Positions 50,575 through 59,935 of a stretch of 64,000 bases of DNA are shown here, piece by piece. Positions within the stretch are counted from its first letter, which is position 1; every line of letters begins with the position of its first letter. Under the pieces are notes generated by a model, which saw only the letters and a program-made list of their open reading frames with translations, searched no databases and was not told where the DNA came from. Origin of the DNA: Rhodocyclaceae bacterium (GTDB lineage Bacteria > Pseudomonadota > Gammaproteobacteria > Burkholderiales > Rhodocyclaceae); NCBI GenBank assembly GCA_016721505.1, contig JADKHX010000003.1:558001-622000 (forward strand), given 5' to 3'. Position numbers and translations under genes: made by a program.

Positions 50575-52632
50575 CTATTTCGTCGGTAGCGATTGCGTTG
50601 TCGTTTGCGCCAAAGTTCCCGGCATGATTTCAAACGCTGGTGGGAATTCATCAACGGCCATTTTTATTTTCGCCAAGGGCGCAGGGTTGCCGGTCAGCGT
50701 GGCTTTGCCACTGGCGATTAAATCTTCCAGTTTGGCTTGGCCGGTGAGAAACCCAACCAAAGCCATGCGCGGTAGCGTAAGCGTAATGTCGGGGTTGGCA
50801 CTGGTAACGCCATGAATGCTGGTCATGGTCGAGTTGCTCACTTCGAGGACAAAGGTTTCACCCGTGTCGGGCGTGCTGATATTGGCTCTGAAAGCGATGC
50901 CTAATGCTTGTGCTTTGTTGCTGTTGAAGCGTATCGCCAACGCTTCCATCAACATTTCACTGGAGATGGCGCGTACCAAATCCGGGCCGGTGGTTTTGAC
51001 TTTTACATCGGTATTGACGTGCGCGCGTAGTTCCATTGCAGCGGCCAAAAAGCTGTGACGCAAAGAGGTGCTTTCTTTTTGGTAGCCGACTTGCTCAAAG
51101 CAATCGGCCAGCATGTCTTTGGCTTTTTGATTTTGTGGTTCGGCATAAACCAGCTTGTTGAGTAGTTCAATTGCCAGCAAATATTTCCCTTGATCGTGCA
51201 GCACTTTTCCGCGCGCCATAATCTTTTTCGCGCCGCCCATCATCGCGACATATTCCGGCGCGGAGTCTTTGGGCGAGAGCGGAATTAGCGTGGCCGGATT
51301 GGCATCCCAATAACCAATATAGCGATTGATCACGGCGCGGCTGTTGTGCGCTTCGGAGCCGTGGTAGCTATGCGCCGCCCAACTTTTTTGCAAGCTGGCA
51401 GGCAATTTGTAAACGTTGTGTACTTCGTTGATCGTTACTCCATTGTTGGCTAGGTTTAGCACGCTATTGTTGAGATTGGCATAAGCATCACGCTGATCGC
51501 GCATGATTTGTTGAATGCGGGCGTTGCCAAACCGTGGCCAGCTATGCGCTGCCATCATCACTTCGGCTTTGTCGCCAAACATATACAAGGCTTCGTTAAT
51601 TTTCTTTGACCATTCCAACGCATCACGCACCAACGCACCGCGTAAGGTGTAGATGTTATGGATGGTGCCGGTGATGTTTTCCGCAGCCCAAAAAGCTTTC
51701 ATGTCAGGCAACCAAGTATTCATTTCCGCCGGGCATTCGGTGCCTGGTGTGTTCTGGAAAACCATCCTCACACCATCCACGGTCAATTCTTGTATCGGCA
51801 TCACAATACTGGTGGTCGGCGCTATTAGCCCAACGTTTCCCGCTGCCACATTTTTGCCGATGGACTGATCGACATGCCCGAATGGATTGCGCGGCAAGAT
51901 GGTGCCGTATTGAAATTGCGAGCGCCGGGTCATTGCCGGACCGGCGTGTACGTTCTCGGCAACGGCGTGATCCATGAAGTGTGCAGGCGCAATAATTTTC
52001 ACTTTGCCGCTTGCCACATCAGCATCATCGACCACGCCACGAACGCCACCGAAATGATCGACGTGGGCGTGCGAATAAATCACTGCGACGACTGGGCGTG
52101 CGCCTAGTTTTTCATTGGCAAAAGCCAGCGCTGCGCGCGCGGTTTCTTTGGTGGTGAGCACATCAAAAATAATCCAGCCGGTATCACTCTTGACCAAGGT
52201 CATGTTGGCCAGATCAAATCCGCGTACTTGGTAAATCTTGCCCGGCAATACCTCGTAAAGCCCGAAAGCCATATTCAGTAAGGCTTGGCGTTGAAGCGAC
52301 GGGTGAATGCTGTCGAAATCCTTGCCACCGTTTTTCTCCGGCAACAACCAATCGTAGCTGCCCATGTCCCAAGCCACCGTGCCGGTGTCGGACATGATTT
52401 GACGCGATGTCGGGGCGGCGATGAAACCTCGTTTGGCTTCTTCAAAATCGAGCTTGTCGACCAGCGGTAGGCTGGCGCGCAACGCTTGCTGCGACGCGAT
52501 AGTCGTCGCCGAAGGTGGTTTTCCTTTGGGGTCGAAATGTGCCGGATTAAGTGTTTGCGCAAAACTTGCCGCGCTGCTCGCGCCGCAGATAAGTGTCGCT
52601 AATGCGATTCGTGACATCATTTTGATGTTCAT
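50575..52632 (-). CDS. Alkyl sulfatase, SdsA1-type metallo-beta-lactamase fold
   Basis: 685 residues. A signal peptide (about 1-26), a metallo-beta-lactamase domain with the zinc motif HAHVDHFGG and further His residues, a dimerisation part, and a C-terminal SCP2-like domain (about 560-685: LVRAISSEMLMEALAIRFNS). This is the SdsA1/BDS1 layout; the enzymes hydrolyse alkyl sulfates such as SDS to alcohol and sulfate. It should be periplasmic. The ATG at 52632 follows AAGGAGACAAAAA. It is the third of four exported-enzyme genes on this strand. Confidence 0.93.
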   Translation of the reverse strand: MNIKMMSRIALATLICGASSAASFAQTLNPAHFDPKGKPPSATTIASQQALRASLPLVDKLDFEEAKRGFIAAPTSRQIMSDTGTVAWDMGSYDWLLPEKNGGKDFDSIHPSLQRQALLNMAFGLYEVLPGKIYQVRGFDLANMTLVKSDTGWIIFDVLTTKETARAALAFANEKLGARPVVAVIYSHAHVDHFGGVRGVVDDADVASGKVKIIAPAHFMDHAVAENVHAGPAMTRRSQFQYGTILPRNPFGHVDQSIGKNVAAGNVGLIAPTTSIVMPIQELTVDGVRMVFQNTPGTECPAEMNTWLPDMKAFWAAENITGTIHNIYTLRGALVRDALEWSKKINEALYMFGDKAEVMMAAHSWPRFGNARIQQIMRDQRDAYANLNNSVLNLANNGVTINEVHNVYKLPASLQKSWAAHSYHGSEAHNSRAVINRYIGYWDANPATLIPLSPKDSAPEYVAMMGGAKKIMARGKVLHDQGKYLLAIELLNKLVYAEPQNQKAKDMLADCFEQVGYQKESTSLRHSFLAAAMELRAHVNTDVKVKTTGPDLVRAISSEMLMEALAIRFNSNKAQALGIAFRANISTPDTGETFVLEVSNSTMTSIHGVTSANPDITLTLPRMALVGFLTGQAKLEDLIASGKATLTGNPAPLAKIKMAVDEFPPAFEIMPGTLAQTTTQSLPTK

Positions 52633-52662
52633 TTTTTGTCTCCTTGTATTTGTTAGCCGAAA

Positions 52663-54357
52663 TTATTTGCCGTTACTCTTCATGCGTGCGTCCTGCAATT
52701 TTCTAAATTCTGATGTGGCATAGAACGATGGGACTTCGCTGCCATCGGCGAGCCGACGACCGACGAGGTAAAGCAGGCCGACATCTTGCACGCCACCAGC
52801 CAAATCCCAATCGGGTTTGATCACGTCAGTTGGCTTGTGATAATCATTCGCCGTGAATTGATCGCGTCGCGCGATGCCATAGCCTGCCGGTTTGCCGATG
52901 AAATCAGTACCGCCGGCCAGATACAAACCCGGCACACCAACGCGGGCAAATTCAAATTGGTCGGCACGAAAAAAGCTGCCGTGCTCAGGACGTGCCTCGG
53001 CGCTTACCGTACGACCCTGTGCTTTGGCCGCGTCGGTGAGCAGTTCGTCCATGCTCGACTGCCCTTTACCGGTTATGCCAATGTCGCTGGTCAAGCCGTA
53101 GGGATTGATGCCGTCGATATTGATATTGGCGATGGTCTTATTGAGTGGATAAAGCGGATTGCTACCGTACCACGCTGCGCCGAGCAAACCAGATTCTTCG
53201 GCCGTGGTGGCAAGAAACAGCACGCTGCGCGCAGGCGTTTTGCCTGCTTTGGCATCTTCGCTAAAGGCGTGAGCGAGTTCAAGCAAAGCCGCCGTGCCGG
53301 AAGCATTGTCGAGCGCGCCGGGATAAAAATTCGGTCCTTGTTTGCCCAGATGATCCCAATGCGCGCTGTAGATCAACCACTCATTTTTTCGCGCGGCGTT
53401 GTCACCTACATCGCTACCGCCCGCGCCATCAATTTTCGCGACGACGTTTTTGGTTGCCACCTCACGCAGCGTTTGCTTGATGCTGAAACTGGCCTTCGCG
53501 TTTAACGCCACGGGTCGAAAGTCTGGCTTCAATGCGGCTTGTTTGAGTGCAGCAAAATCTTGCCCGCATGCGGCGAATAATTCTTGCGCACGTTCAACGC
53601 GTATCCACGAGCGCACCGGTACATCGCCACTGTGATTATCTTTGCGGCGCAAGCCAAATCCCTCGCGGGTGTTGCCGTTGATGACAACGACATAAGGGTA
53701 CGCAGCGGTTTTGGTTTCATGCACGATGATGGCCGCTGCCGCACCCTTGGCCGCCGCGATTTCATATTTGTATGTCCAGCGCCCGTAATAAGTCATGGCG
53801 CGTCCTTTGAACATTTTAGGATCAAGCTCGTCGGGATTCGCCGGATCAGGAATCTGCGGGTCGTTGATTAACATTACGATAGTCTTGCCGCGCACATCGA
53901 CATCTTTGTAATCATCCCAGCCGTATTCCGGCGCGACCACGCCGTAGCCGACAAACACGATGTCGGAATTTTTCGTGGTGACCAAGGGTTTCACTTGCGT
54001 GGACAAGGCCACAAAATCTGCCGGTGCATTGAGCGATATTTTTGCCGCACAGCCGCCAAGTTTGAGCGAAGGCTGACCGTAAACACCAACCATAGGCACC
54101 TTCTGCACATAGCTGCCATCGGGGTTGCCGGGTTTTAGACCCATCGCTTTGAATTGCTCAACCAGGTAGTCCACGGTGAGCGTCTCGCCAGCACTGCCGA
54201 CACCTCGGCCTTCAAATTTATCCGAGCTAAGTACCTTGATGTGATCGAGCAAAACGCTTGCTCGAATCGGGTTTGCCGGCGGGGCATCGGCGGCGTTCGC
54301 ACTGATGAAAACGGCGGCGAGTGATACAACGATAAATCGTAGCGTTGAGCTGGGCAT
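52663..54357 (-). CDS. M28 family exported metallopeptidase
   Basis: 564 residues with a signal peptide (about 1-22). A PA domain (VFVGYGVVAPEYGWDDYKDV) precedes the M28 zinc domain with SAHWDHLG (His, Asp), PGALDNASGTAAL, TAEESGLLGAAW (catalytic Glu-Glu) and later EHGSFFRADQF and YHKPTDV. It cleaves N-terminal residues from peptides, probably in the periplasm. The start at 54357 follows AAAGGAT. It begins 142 bp after the propeller lipoprotein gene. Confidence 0.92.
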   Translation of the reverse strand: MPSSTLRFIVVSLAAVFISANAADAPPANPIRASVLLDHIKVLSSDKFEGRGVGSAGETLTVDYLVEQFKAMGLKPGNPDGSYVQKVPMVGVYGQPSLKLGGCAAKISLNAPADFVALSTQVKPLVTTKNSDIVFVGYGVVAPEYGWDDYKDVDVRGKTIVMLINDPQIPDPANPDELDPKMFKGRAMTYYGRWTYKYEIAAAKGAAAAIIVHETKTAAYPYVVVINGNTREGFGLRRKDNHSGDVPVRSWIRVERAQELFAACGQDFAALKQAALKPDFRPVALNAKASFSIKQTLREVATKNVVAKIDGAGGSDVGDNAARKNEWLIYSAHWDHLGKQGPNFYPGALDNASGTAALLELAHAFSEDAKAGKTPARSVLFLATTAEESGLLGAAWYGSNPLYPLNKTIANINIDGINPYGLTSDIGITGKGQSSMDELLTDAAKAQGRTVSAEARPEHGSFFRADQFEFARVGVPGLYLAGGTDFIGKPAGYGIARRDQFTANDYHKPTDVIKPDWDLAGGVQDVGLLYLVGRRLADGSEVPSFYATSEFRKLQDARMKSNGK

Positions 54358-54413
54358 TGTGAAATCCTTTTTTCCGGCGTGAATAGAAAGTGATGGCAGC
54401 GAAACGGGGAATT

Positions 54414-54464
54414 CGCAAAGCATCGCTTTGCGCCTGTGTAGCGGGTCGGCTGTGCAAAGCCGAC
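54414..54464. other. Two perfect hairpins between the propeller lipoprotein and M28 genes
   Basis: CGCAAAGC-atc-GCTTTGCG (54414-54432, with one or two loop bases uncertain) and GTCGGCT-gtgcaa-AGCCGAC (54445-54464). Neither has a T-tract. They may be mRNA processing or stability elements. Confidence 0.45.
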
Positions 54465-54499
54465 ACTGCATTTTTGCACCAAGTGGCGAATCAAAAAAA

Positions 54500-55606
54500 C
54501 TATTTCGGATACGGCATCTTGACCATACGGTCGCCAGAATAGGAGCCTAGGTACAGCGCACCACCAAGTTCGCGCGCCACTGTGGCCGCGCCCATCGGCG
54601 CGCCTCGGTGGGTGAATAGCATTTCATTGCTCATGGTCGTCGGGTTGATGCGCCACACCGTGTAGGGCAGGGTACAGGTGCTGCCTGGATGCTCGAAACA
54701 GCGGATGGTCTCGAGCGTTGAACCGGGATGCGCGACGGCCAACAATTCGCCTTTGGAATTCCACGCAAGGTTGTCCGCTTTTCCAACCGTCGCTGCTCCG
54801 GTGCGTTTGCCGCTGGCACGGTCGAGCCGCAATATTTCGCCGCCGAAATAAACATTGGCGTAGACCGTCGTGTTGTCGGCACTGACTTCGACCCCGTTGA
54901 TAAATGGTCCGCGACTGCCCTCCAGAATGTGGAATCCGCTGCTTTGATGCCATTCCCAAACATGGCCGGTGTTAAAGCCCAGCATGGCTTTCCACACATT
55001 AATGCTGAAGCCAAAAAGTTCCGTTGTGGTGTTGTCATACATGTGGCTGGCGACTATGCCACCATCTTTCAACACTGCAACATCATTGGGAAAGACCTCG
55101 GCAGCGGGTACCACACAGCCGCGCCATTCAATGCGCGGATTGCCACCAGTTTGATAGTCGAGCAGTTCGAAAAGATCGATGCGCTCACCACCACCGTGAT
55201 TCACTACTGCGATTTGCCAGCGGGTATCGGTGCGCTGCTTGAGCGAAATTCCATGCGGCGAAAAGTGCGCATCAGGAATGCCAGGGCAGTTGGCTGCGCC
55301 CCACTTTTCGGCGTTTGCCGCTGCCGCAGTAGTGGCGACAGGCAACGGAAATGCAGGCGTAATCACATCGGTTTCGGTATTGAAAAAAACCAGTGAACCT
55401 GGTGTGTGAATTTTGATGTCTTTGCCCATTTGGCTGACCAGCAAAGTTTTGCCATCGGGCAGCGCTTCCAAGTCTTCGGGGTTTTGGAATTTACAAATTG
55501 GCGTCATTGTCCCGCTAGCTACGCAGTCAGTCACAAGGTCAGGACCATGACTACACGCGGCAAGCAAAATGGCGGCAATTGAGCACAAGAAATAGTTGGG
55601 TTTCAT
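54500..55606 (-). CDS. Beta-propeller lipoprotein, SMP-30/arylesterase-like
   Basis: 368 residues with lipobox LLAAC (about residue 18). The body has propeller-type repeats: PEDLEALPDGKTLLVSQMG, FSPHGISLKQR, PNDVAVLKDGGIVASHMYD, INGVEVSADNTTVYANVYFGGEILRLD and LAWNSKGELLAVAHPGST. These match the paraoxonase/SMP-30 group, usually calcium-dependent esterases or lactonases, but the catalytic residues cannot be proven here. It is likely the first gene of the exported-enzyme run. Confidence 0.75.
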   Translation of the reverse strand: MKPNYFLCSIAAILLAACSHGPDLVTDCVASGTMTPICKFQNPEDLEALPDGKTLLVSQMGKDIKIHTPGSLVFFNTETDVITPAFPLPVATTAAAANAEKWGAANCPGIPDAHFSPHGISLKQRTDTRWQIAVVNHGGGERIDLFELLDYQTGGNPRIEWRGCVVPAAEVFPNDVAVLKDGGIVASHMYDNTTTELFGFSINVWKAMLGFNTGHVWEWHQSSGFHILEGSRGPFINGVEVSADNTTVYANVYFGGEILRLDRASGKRTGAATVGKADNLAWNSKGELLAVAHPGSTLETIRCFEHPGSTCTLPYTVWRINPTTMSNEMLFTHRGAPMGAATVARELGGALYLGSYSGDRMVKMPYPK

Positions 55607-55881
55607 AGCGGCAGACCATGCAGACTAATGATAAGTACACTATAGCGTTAGCTTAATTCTTGAAACGTCAATTTTCGATTTTCAAATTGCTAGATGGGCT
55701 TGACTTTGTGGTGGCCAAATCTAGCGCGAGATAAGTTTGTGCTGCGAGGCAAATGCGTTAGCGATGGATTGGTTCGCTTGACCGCTATGCGTCGGCAAAA
55801 TTCCGCCGAGTAAGGGTATCCTGCATCCACACAACGCTAGATACCAGTTCAGTAAAACCTAATTCCACAAAGGAAATTTCG
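55607..55881. other. Intergenic region upstream of the iron alcohol dehydrogenase
   Basis: About 275 bp between two divergent genes. No repeats, hairpins or clear sigma-70 promoter were seen by eye. Confidence 0.35.
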
Positions 55882-57087
55882 ATGAATCTGATTGCCCGCA
55901 TTAGAGTCGCCATCTTTGGTATCGTCGGACCGCTGCTTAATTTTCCAAAGCCTTTTTCTTTCGTCGGGCCTGACTCATCGTTGTCGCTGGCGCGTGAAAT
56001 TGTCGGACTCGGGGTCAAGCGGGTGATGGTGATTACCGATGGACCGGTGTTTAAATTGGGCATCATCAATCCCATCATCGAGCAACTGCAAAGCGGCGGT
56101 GTGACGGTTGAGGTTTATAGCGAAATCGAGCCGGACCCGGGCTATGAATTGGTGCTCAAAGGGGTCGAGCGACTCAATAACTTCAAGGCCGATGCGGTGC
56201 TGGCAGTCGGCGGCGGTTCGTCCATTGACGGCGCGAAATCGATATTGCTTTGCCAGTCAAATAATTGTCATCCCTCCAAGCTGGCCGGCGTGTGGTTGTA
56301 CTCGGCACCGCGCAAACGCGGTCTGCCATTTTTTGCCGTGCCGACCACCGCCGGTACTGGCTCGGAAGTTACCATCGCCGCCGTAGTGACCGACAAACAA
56401 GCGCAAATCAAACACGCCATCATCGACCCCAAAGTCGTGCCATCGATGGTTGCGCTCGATCCAAAATTGATGACCGGTCTGCCACCATTCATCACTGCAC
56501 CCACCGGCATGGACGCGCTTACCCATGCTGTCGAAGCCTACATCGCCACTATCGCCACCGAAGAAACCGACGCGCTTGCGCGTATGGCCACTGCCAGCAT
56601 CGTGCGCAATTTGCCCATCGCTTATTCCGACGGAAAAAATCTGGAAGGTCGCGAGCGCATGGCCGTCGCCTCGTGCATGGCAGGCCTCGCTTTCACTCGG
56701 GCTGGCGTCGGCTACGTGCATGCCATCGCCCATCAACTCGGTGGCCTGTATCACGTCCCCCACGGCCTCGCCAATGCGATTGTGATGCCACAAATTTTGG
56801 ACTTTTCAAAATCTCATTGCGCCCATCGACTCGCAGATTTGGCGCGCGTTTCGGGCATCGGCAATGCGGGTGCGAGCGATACCGAACTCGCCGATGCCTT
56901 CATCACGCAAATCCGCAAAATGAACGCTGATATGCAAATTCCACAAGTCGTCAAAGAGCTTCAGCGTAGCGACTTCGACAAAATCATCGACCGCGCCTTT
57001 GCCGAAGCACATGGTACGTATGGCGTGCCACGCTATATGACGCGGGCCGATGCGACGGCGTTGCTGGAGCGCTTGATGGTGAAGTAG
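55882..57087 (+). CDS. Iron-containing alcohol dehydrogenase
   Basis: 401 residues. The nucleotide-binding stretch VLAVGGGSSIDGAKS, TAGTGSEVT, the metal region PTGMDALTHAVEAYIA, and HAIAHQLGGLYHVPHGLANA with the metal-binding histidines mark group III alcohol dehydrogenases. It oxidises or reduces an alcohol/aldehyde pair with NAD(P). The substrate is unknown. AAAGGAAATTTCG precedes the ATG. It is monocistronic and followed by a dispersed repeat in reverse orientation. Confidence 0.92.
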   Translation: MNLIARIRVAIFGIVGPLLNFPKPFSFVGPDSSLSLAREIVGLGVKRVMVITDGPVFKLGIINPIIEQLQSGGVTVEVYSEIEPDPGYELVLKGVERLNNFKADAVLAVGGGSSIDGAKSILLCQSNNCHPSKLAGVWLYSAPRKRGLPFFAVPTTAGTGSEVTIAAVVTDKQAQIKHAIIDPKVVPSMVALDPKLMTGLPPFITAPTGMDALTHAVEAYIATIATEETDALARMATASIVRNLPIAYSDGKNLEGRERMAVASCMAGLAFTRAGVGYVHAIAHQLGGLYHVPHGLANAIVMPQILDFSKSHCAHRLADLARVSGIGNAGASDTELADAFITQIRKMNADMQIPQVVKELQRSDFDKIIDRAFAEAHGTYGVPRYMTRADATALLERLMVK

Positions 57088-57100
57088 GTTTTTTGGTTTA

Positions 57101-57153
57101 CCAGTTGGTGCTGGTAAGGAACTGGCGCGTTTATCGGCCATACGCTGTCGTAT
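57101..57153 (-). repeat. Dispersed repeat, middle form (reverse orientation)
   Basis: CCAGTTGGTGCTGG, one middle unit, then GGCCATACGCTGTCGTAT. It lies 14 bp after the stop of the alcohol dehydrogenase. Confidence 0.75.
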
Positions 57154-57170
57154 ATCAATTCAAAAGTTGT

Positions 57171-57914
57171 CTATGTCTTCCGTCGATGCATATCGGCCAG
57201 CGCCGCCATTAACCAAGAGCGCATTCCGATAACAATGGTGTAAGGACGGCGTTGATCAGCTGGTAGCTTCTGGTCGGCGAGATGTTGATTGGAAAAATCC
57301 TGACCAATGCGTGCCAGACGCTCGCGGAATGAGTTGGCGAGGCCGCGGCCGATTTCACCGTGCACCACCATCAGCATTTCTGATTCGCCATCGAAACCAC
57401 CAGCGAAATAATCGTGTAGGACTTCCTTGCGAAAGAAATCCATCACCGGGCCGTGCGGTAGCCAGCGAAAACCCTTGGCGACTTTGAGTCGGTAGCGATT
57501 GCCGGGACGTAGATCAATGATGCCGATTTTGTCGAGTCGGGTCAGCGCGCGGATGAGCTTCGGTTCGCTGATGTCGTAGGTGGCAAGAATCTCATCCGCA
57601 GGCATTTGGCTAATGACGCAAATCGCCACGATCAGTAGGTTACGGTCTGCCACGACAGCCTTCTCTTGCGCCAGTGTCAGCTCCAGCATTAGCGGCTGGG
57701 TATCAGCCACGCGGCGGGCGAGGTCGGCGAAATCCAAATTGATGATGCGGCAAATATCGTCAATGCGCGACACCGGCATGTCGCCGTCTTTGGAAAACAT
57801 CCGTTTGACGCTGGATTCGGCCATACCCAGCCGCTCGGCGACGGTGGCGTAAGTCACACCTGCGGCCTTGAGTTCCGCTTTAAGCTGCAGCAGGAGATCG
57901 GTGGTGGTGCTCAT
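57171..57914 (-). CDS. HTH transcriptional regulator (XRE/Cro type)
   Basis: 247 residues. An N-terminal HTH of XRE type (about 1-60: YATVAERLGMAESSVKRMFSKDGDMPVSRIDDICRII), then a second winged-helix-like part (ADEILATYDISEPKLIRALTRLDKIGIIDLRPGNRYRL) and an alpha-helical end. It lacks a known effector domain. It is divergent from the three envelope genes at 58.0-59.9 kb and has a perfect palindrome just upstream, so autoregulation and control of those genes are likely. GGAGG precedes the ATG. Confidence 0.8.
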   Translation of the reverse strand: MSTTTDLLLQLKAELKAAGVTYATVAERLGMAESSVKRMFSKDGDMPVSRIDDICRIINLDFADLARRVADTQPLMLELTLAQEKAVVADRNLLIVAICVISQMPADEILATYDISEPKLIRALTRLDKIGIIDLRPGNRYRLKVAKGFRWLPHGPVMDFFRKEVLHDYFAGGFDGESEMLMVVHGEIGRGLANSFRERLARIGQDFSNQHLADQKLPADQRRPYTIVIGMRSWLMAALADMHRRKT

Positions 57915-57931
57915 CGGTGTCGTCCTCCATA

Positions 57932-57950
57932 AGTATCTTCAAACGATACT
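57932..57950. promoter_or_regulatory. Palindromic operator before the HTH gene
   Basis: AGTATC-TTCAAAC-GATACT is a perfect palindrome with 6-bp arms, 18 bp upstream of the HTH gene start and about 100 bp before the first divergent gene. Such an element is the expected site for an XRE dimer. Confidence 0.6.
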
Positions 57951-58051
57951 ATAAGTCCAACGAAATAGCACATCGTGGCTTTTGATTGTACTGGCGCGCT
58001 GTCGTGTTCATGATCGCTCCGTCACCCGACAAATCAACCAAGGAGCATTTC

Positions 58052-58555
58052 ATGGAAAACAAGATCAATACGATTCAACGCGACACCCGCGCCTGGCGCG
58101 CACAAGTCTGGATTTCGTTCGGCATCGCCGTGCTGGTTTGCGGTACAGGTTTGGCATGGCTGCCCGGCGGTGATCTGGATCGCGCGTTTATGGTCATGGG
58201 CTATTTCTTCTGCTTGTCTGCCGCCTTTGCCTTATCGAAATACATCCGTGACAACGCCCAATCGCCATCGGATACGCCGCTGTGGGGCATGGTGGTTTGG
58301 AGCGGCTTTGCGCTGGCGATGGCTTTGACGGCGTGGGGTCTATGGCGCATGGAAATCAATCCGACCTGGAAGTCTTACCTGCTGGTGAGTTGGCTGTATT
58401 TGATGTCGTCGGCCTTCACTCTGGCCAAGACATTGCGTGACGCGCACGAAGTTCAACAACTGGAGCGTGCGCAGGATTTGAGCCAGCGCGCCGTGATGGT
58501 GGCGAGCGAAACCGCCACAGCGCGCGGCATCAAATTTGCTGGCTCGAACAACTAA
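58052..58555 (+). CDS. YiaA/YiaB-type inner membrane protein
   Basis: 167 residues with two YiaAB-type pairs of membrane helices: WISFGIAVLVCGTGLAWLPG and AFMVMGYFFCLSAAFALSKY, then MVVWSGFALAMALTAWGL and YLLVSWLYLMSSAFTLAKTL. The YiaA/YiaB family has no established function; some members respond to stress. The ATG at 58052 has AAGGAGCATTTC before it. First gene of a likely three-gene operon. Confidence 0.8.
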   Translation: MENKINTIQRDTRAWRAQVWISFGIAVLVCGTGLAWLPGGDLDRAFMVMGYFFCLSAAFALSKYIRDNAQSPSDTPLWGMVVWSGFALAMALTAWGLWRMEINPTWKSYLLVSWLYLMSSAFTLAKTLRDAHEVQQLERAQDLSQRAVMVASETATARGIKFAGSNN

Positions 58556-58581
58556 TTTTTCACTTTGACCAAGGAGCATTC

Positions 58582-59034
58582 ATGAACACAAGTACGCACA
58601 ACTTTTCGCGCCGCCGCGCCTTGCGAGCGATGGTGGCGATGTCACTGATTCCGGTAGTCGCGCTGATGGCGACGCCGAGCCGCGCGCATGGCGGCGAGGC
58701 CAGCGCGGCATCCAGCCTGTTGCTCTCGATGCCGGTCGCAGTGCTCAGCGTTGCGCCGGTGGCCATCCTTAGTGCGGGGGCGATGCTGACGGTGGTCGCG
58801 GTCGAAGCTTCGGCCACCGGCACGGTGTGGGTGCTGCGCCGTGCGTCCGATGGTGCGACCGCAAGTTTGCGTTTCACCGGCCAAGCGCTTGGTGCGTCGG
58901 TGGTGGTGGCTGGCACCGCTGTATCGGTGACCGTGGTCGCGGCGGGCTGGCTGCTCTCTGCCGCTGGCGAAGTGCTTTGTCTGGTGCCCAACGCCTTGGG
59001 TGAATCGCTGCTATACAACGAGCGGATACGCTGA
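58582..59034 (+). CDS. STM0539-like exported membrane protein
   Basis: 150 residues. A signal-like start with a twin-Arg-containing stretch (FSRRRALRAMVAMSLIPVVALMA), then three hydrophobic, Ala/Val-rich segments (LLLSMPVAVLSVAPVAILSA, ALGASVVVAGTAVSVTVVAA) and a short tail. It resembles the STM0539 family of small membrane proteins, without known function. AAGGAGCATTC precedes the ATG. The stop overlaps the next start codon (TGATG). Confidence 0.7.
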   Translation: MNTSTHNFSRRRALRAMVAMSLIPVVALMATPSRAHGGEASAASSLLLSMPVAVLSVAPVAILSAGAMLTVVAVEASATGTVWVLRRASDGATASLRFTGQALGASVVVAGTAVSVTVVAAGWLLSAAGEVLCLVPNALGESLLYNERIR

Positions 59035-59921
59035 TGAAAACGCAGCTATGCGCCGCTCGCAAGGCACAAAAATTTCTGCTGGCGACACTGGTTTTGTTCA
59101 GCCTATGTGCCACCAGCAATGGGGTACTCGCAGGGCAAAATTGCGAGCCGACCAAGCCGAGTTTGGAATCCATCCGCCGTGATTTGGCGCTTGCGGCAAG
59201 CGTTGCTGAACAGCTTGATGCGATGAGTGAGCGCGATGGTACCAAGGTGGTACTGATTGCGCGTGCCGGACAAAATCTGAGCGAATACGGTCTTCGCTAT
59301 TCGCATCTCGGTATCGCCTATCGCGATGATGCGGCAATCGGTGGGCGTGGCGCGTGGCGCGTGGTGCACAAACTCAACCAATGCGGCAGTAGCCGCAGCA
59401 CGCTCTATCGCCAGGGGCTCGCCGAGTTCTTTGGCGACGGCCTCTTTGCGCACGAAGCGGGCGTGGTGGTGGTGGCACGCAGCATCGCAGCGCGGCTTCC
59501 GCAGCAACTCAAAGACGATGCGCTGCTAAAAACATTGGACGAGCCGCGCTACAACATGCTGGCCTATCCGTGGTTGGGGCCGTACCAACAAAGCAATCAA
59601 TGGGCGATCGAAACGCTAGCGATGATGATAGAACCGGCAGTGAATACCCGTGAGTCTGCGCGGCGATGGTTACGCGACCAAGACTATCGACCAACGACAT
59701 TGCAGATTTCTCCACTCACGCGGCTAGGCGCGCGCCTGACATCGGCGCACATCAGTTTTGACGACCATCCCTTCGGCCGCCGCATGGCGGGACAAATCGA
59801 TACCGTGACTGTCGATTCAGTGTTTGCTTGGATGGAACGCTCTGGCCTCGGCAGCGCACCGCTGCGTCTGCGAACCCTCACGCCAGGTCGGCCACAGCCG
59901 TGGGTGAATACCGGTACGTAA
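59034..59921 (+). CDS. DUF2145 exported protein
   Basis: 295 residues with a signal peptide (ending near GVLAG, residue 36). The DUF2145 blocks RAGQNLSEYGLRYSHLGIAYRD, WRVVHKLNQCGSSRSTLYRQGL, FFGDGLFAHEAGVVVV and YNMLAYPWLGPYQQSNQWAIETLA are all seen. The Tyr-Ser-His and Gln/Asn-rich core recalls an NlpC/P60-like hydrolase fold, but that is inference. It is translationally coupled to the preceding gene. Function unknown. Confidence 0.82.
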   Translation: MKTQLCAARKAQKFLLATLVLFSLCATSNGVLAGQNCEPTKPSLESIRRDLALAASVAEQLDAMSERDGTKVVLIARAGQNLSEYGLRYSHLGIAYRDDAAIGGRGAWRVVHKLNQCGSSRSTLYRQGLAEFFGDGLFAHEAGVVVVARSIAARLPQQLKDDALLKTLDEPRYNMLAYPWLGPYQQSNQWAIETLAMMIEPAVNTRESARRWLRDQDYRPTTLQISPLTRLGARLTSAHISFDDHPFGRRMAGQIDTVTVDSVFAWMERSGLGSAPLRLRTLTPGRPQPWVNTGT

Positions 59922-59935
59922 ATGTCGATTGTGCG

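Noticed and set aside
54475..54490. TGCACCAAGTGGCGAA, like the right end of the repeat family
   Set aside because: Only the right end is similar and the left end is missing; too short to call a copy.
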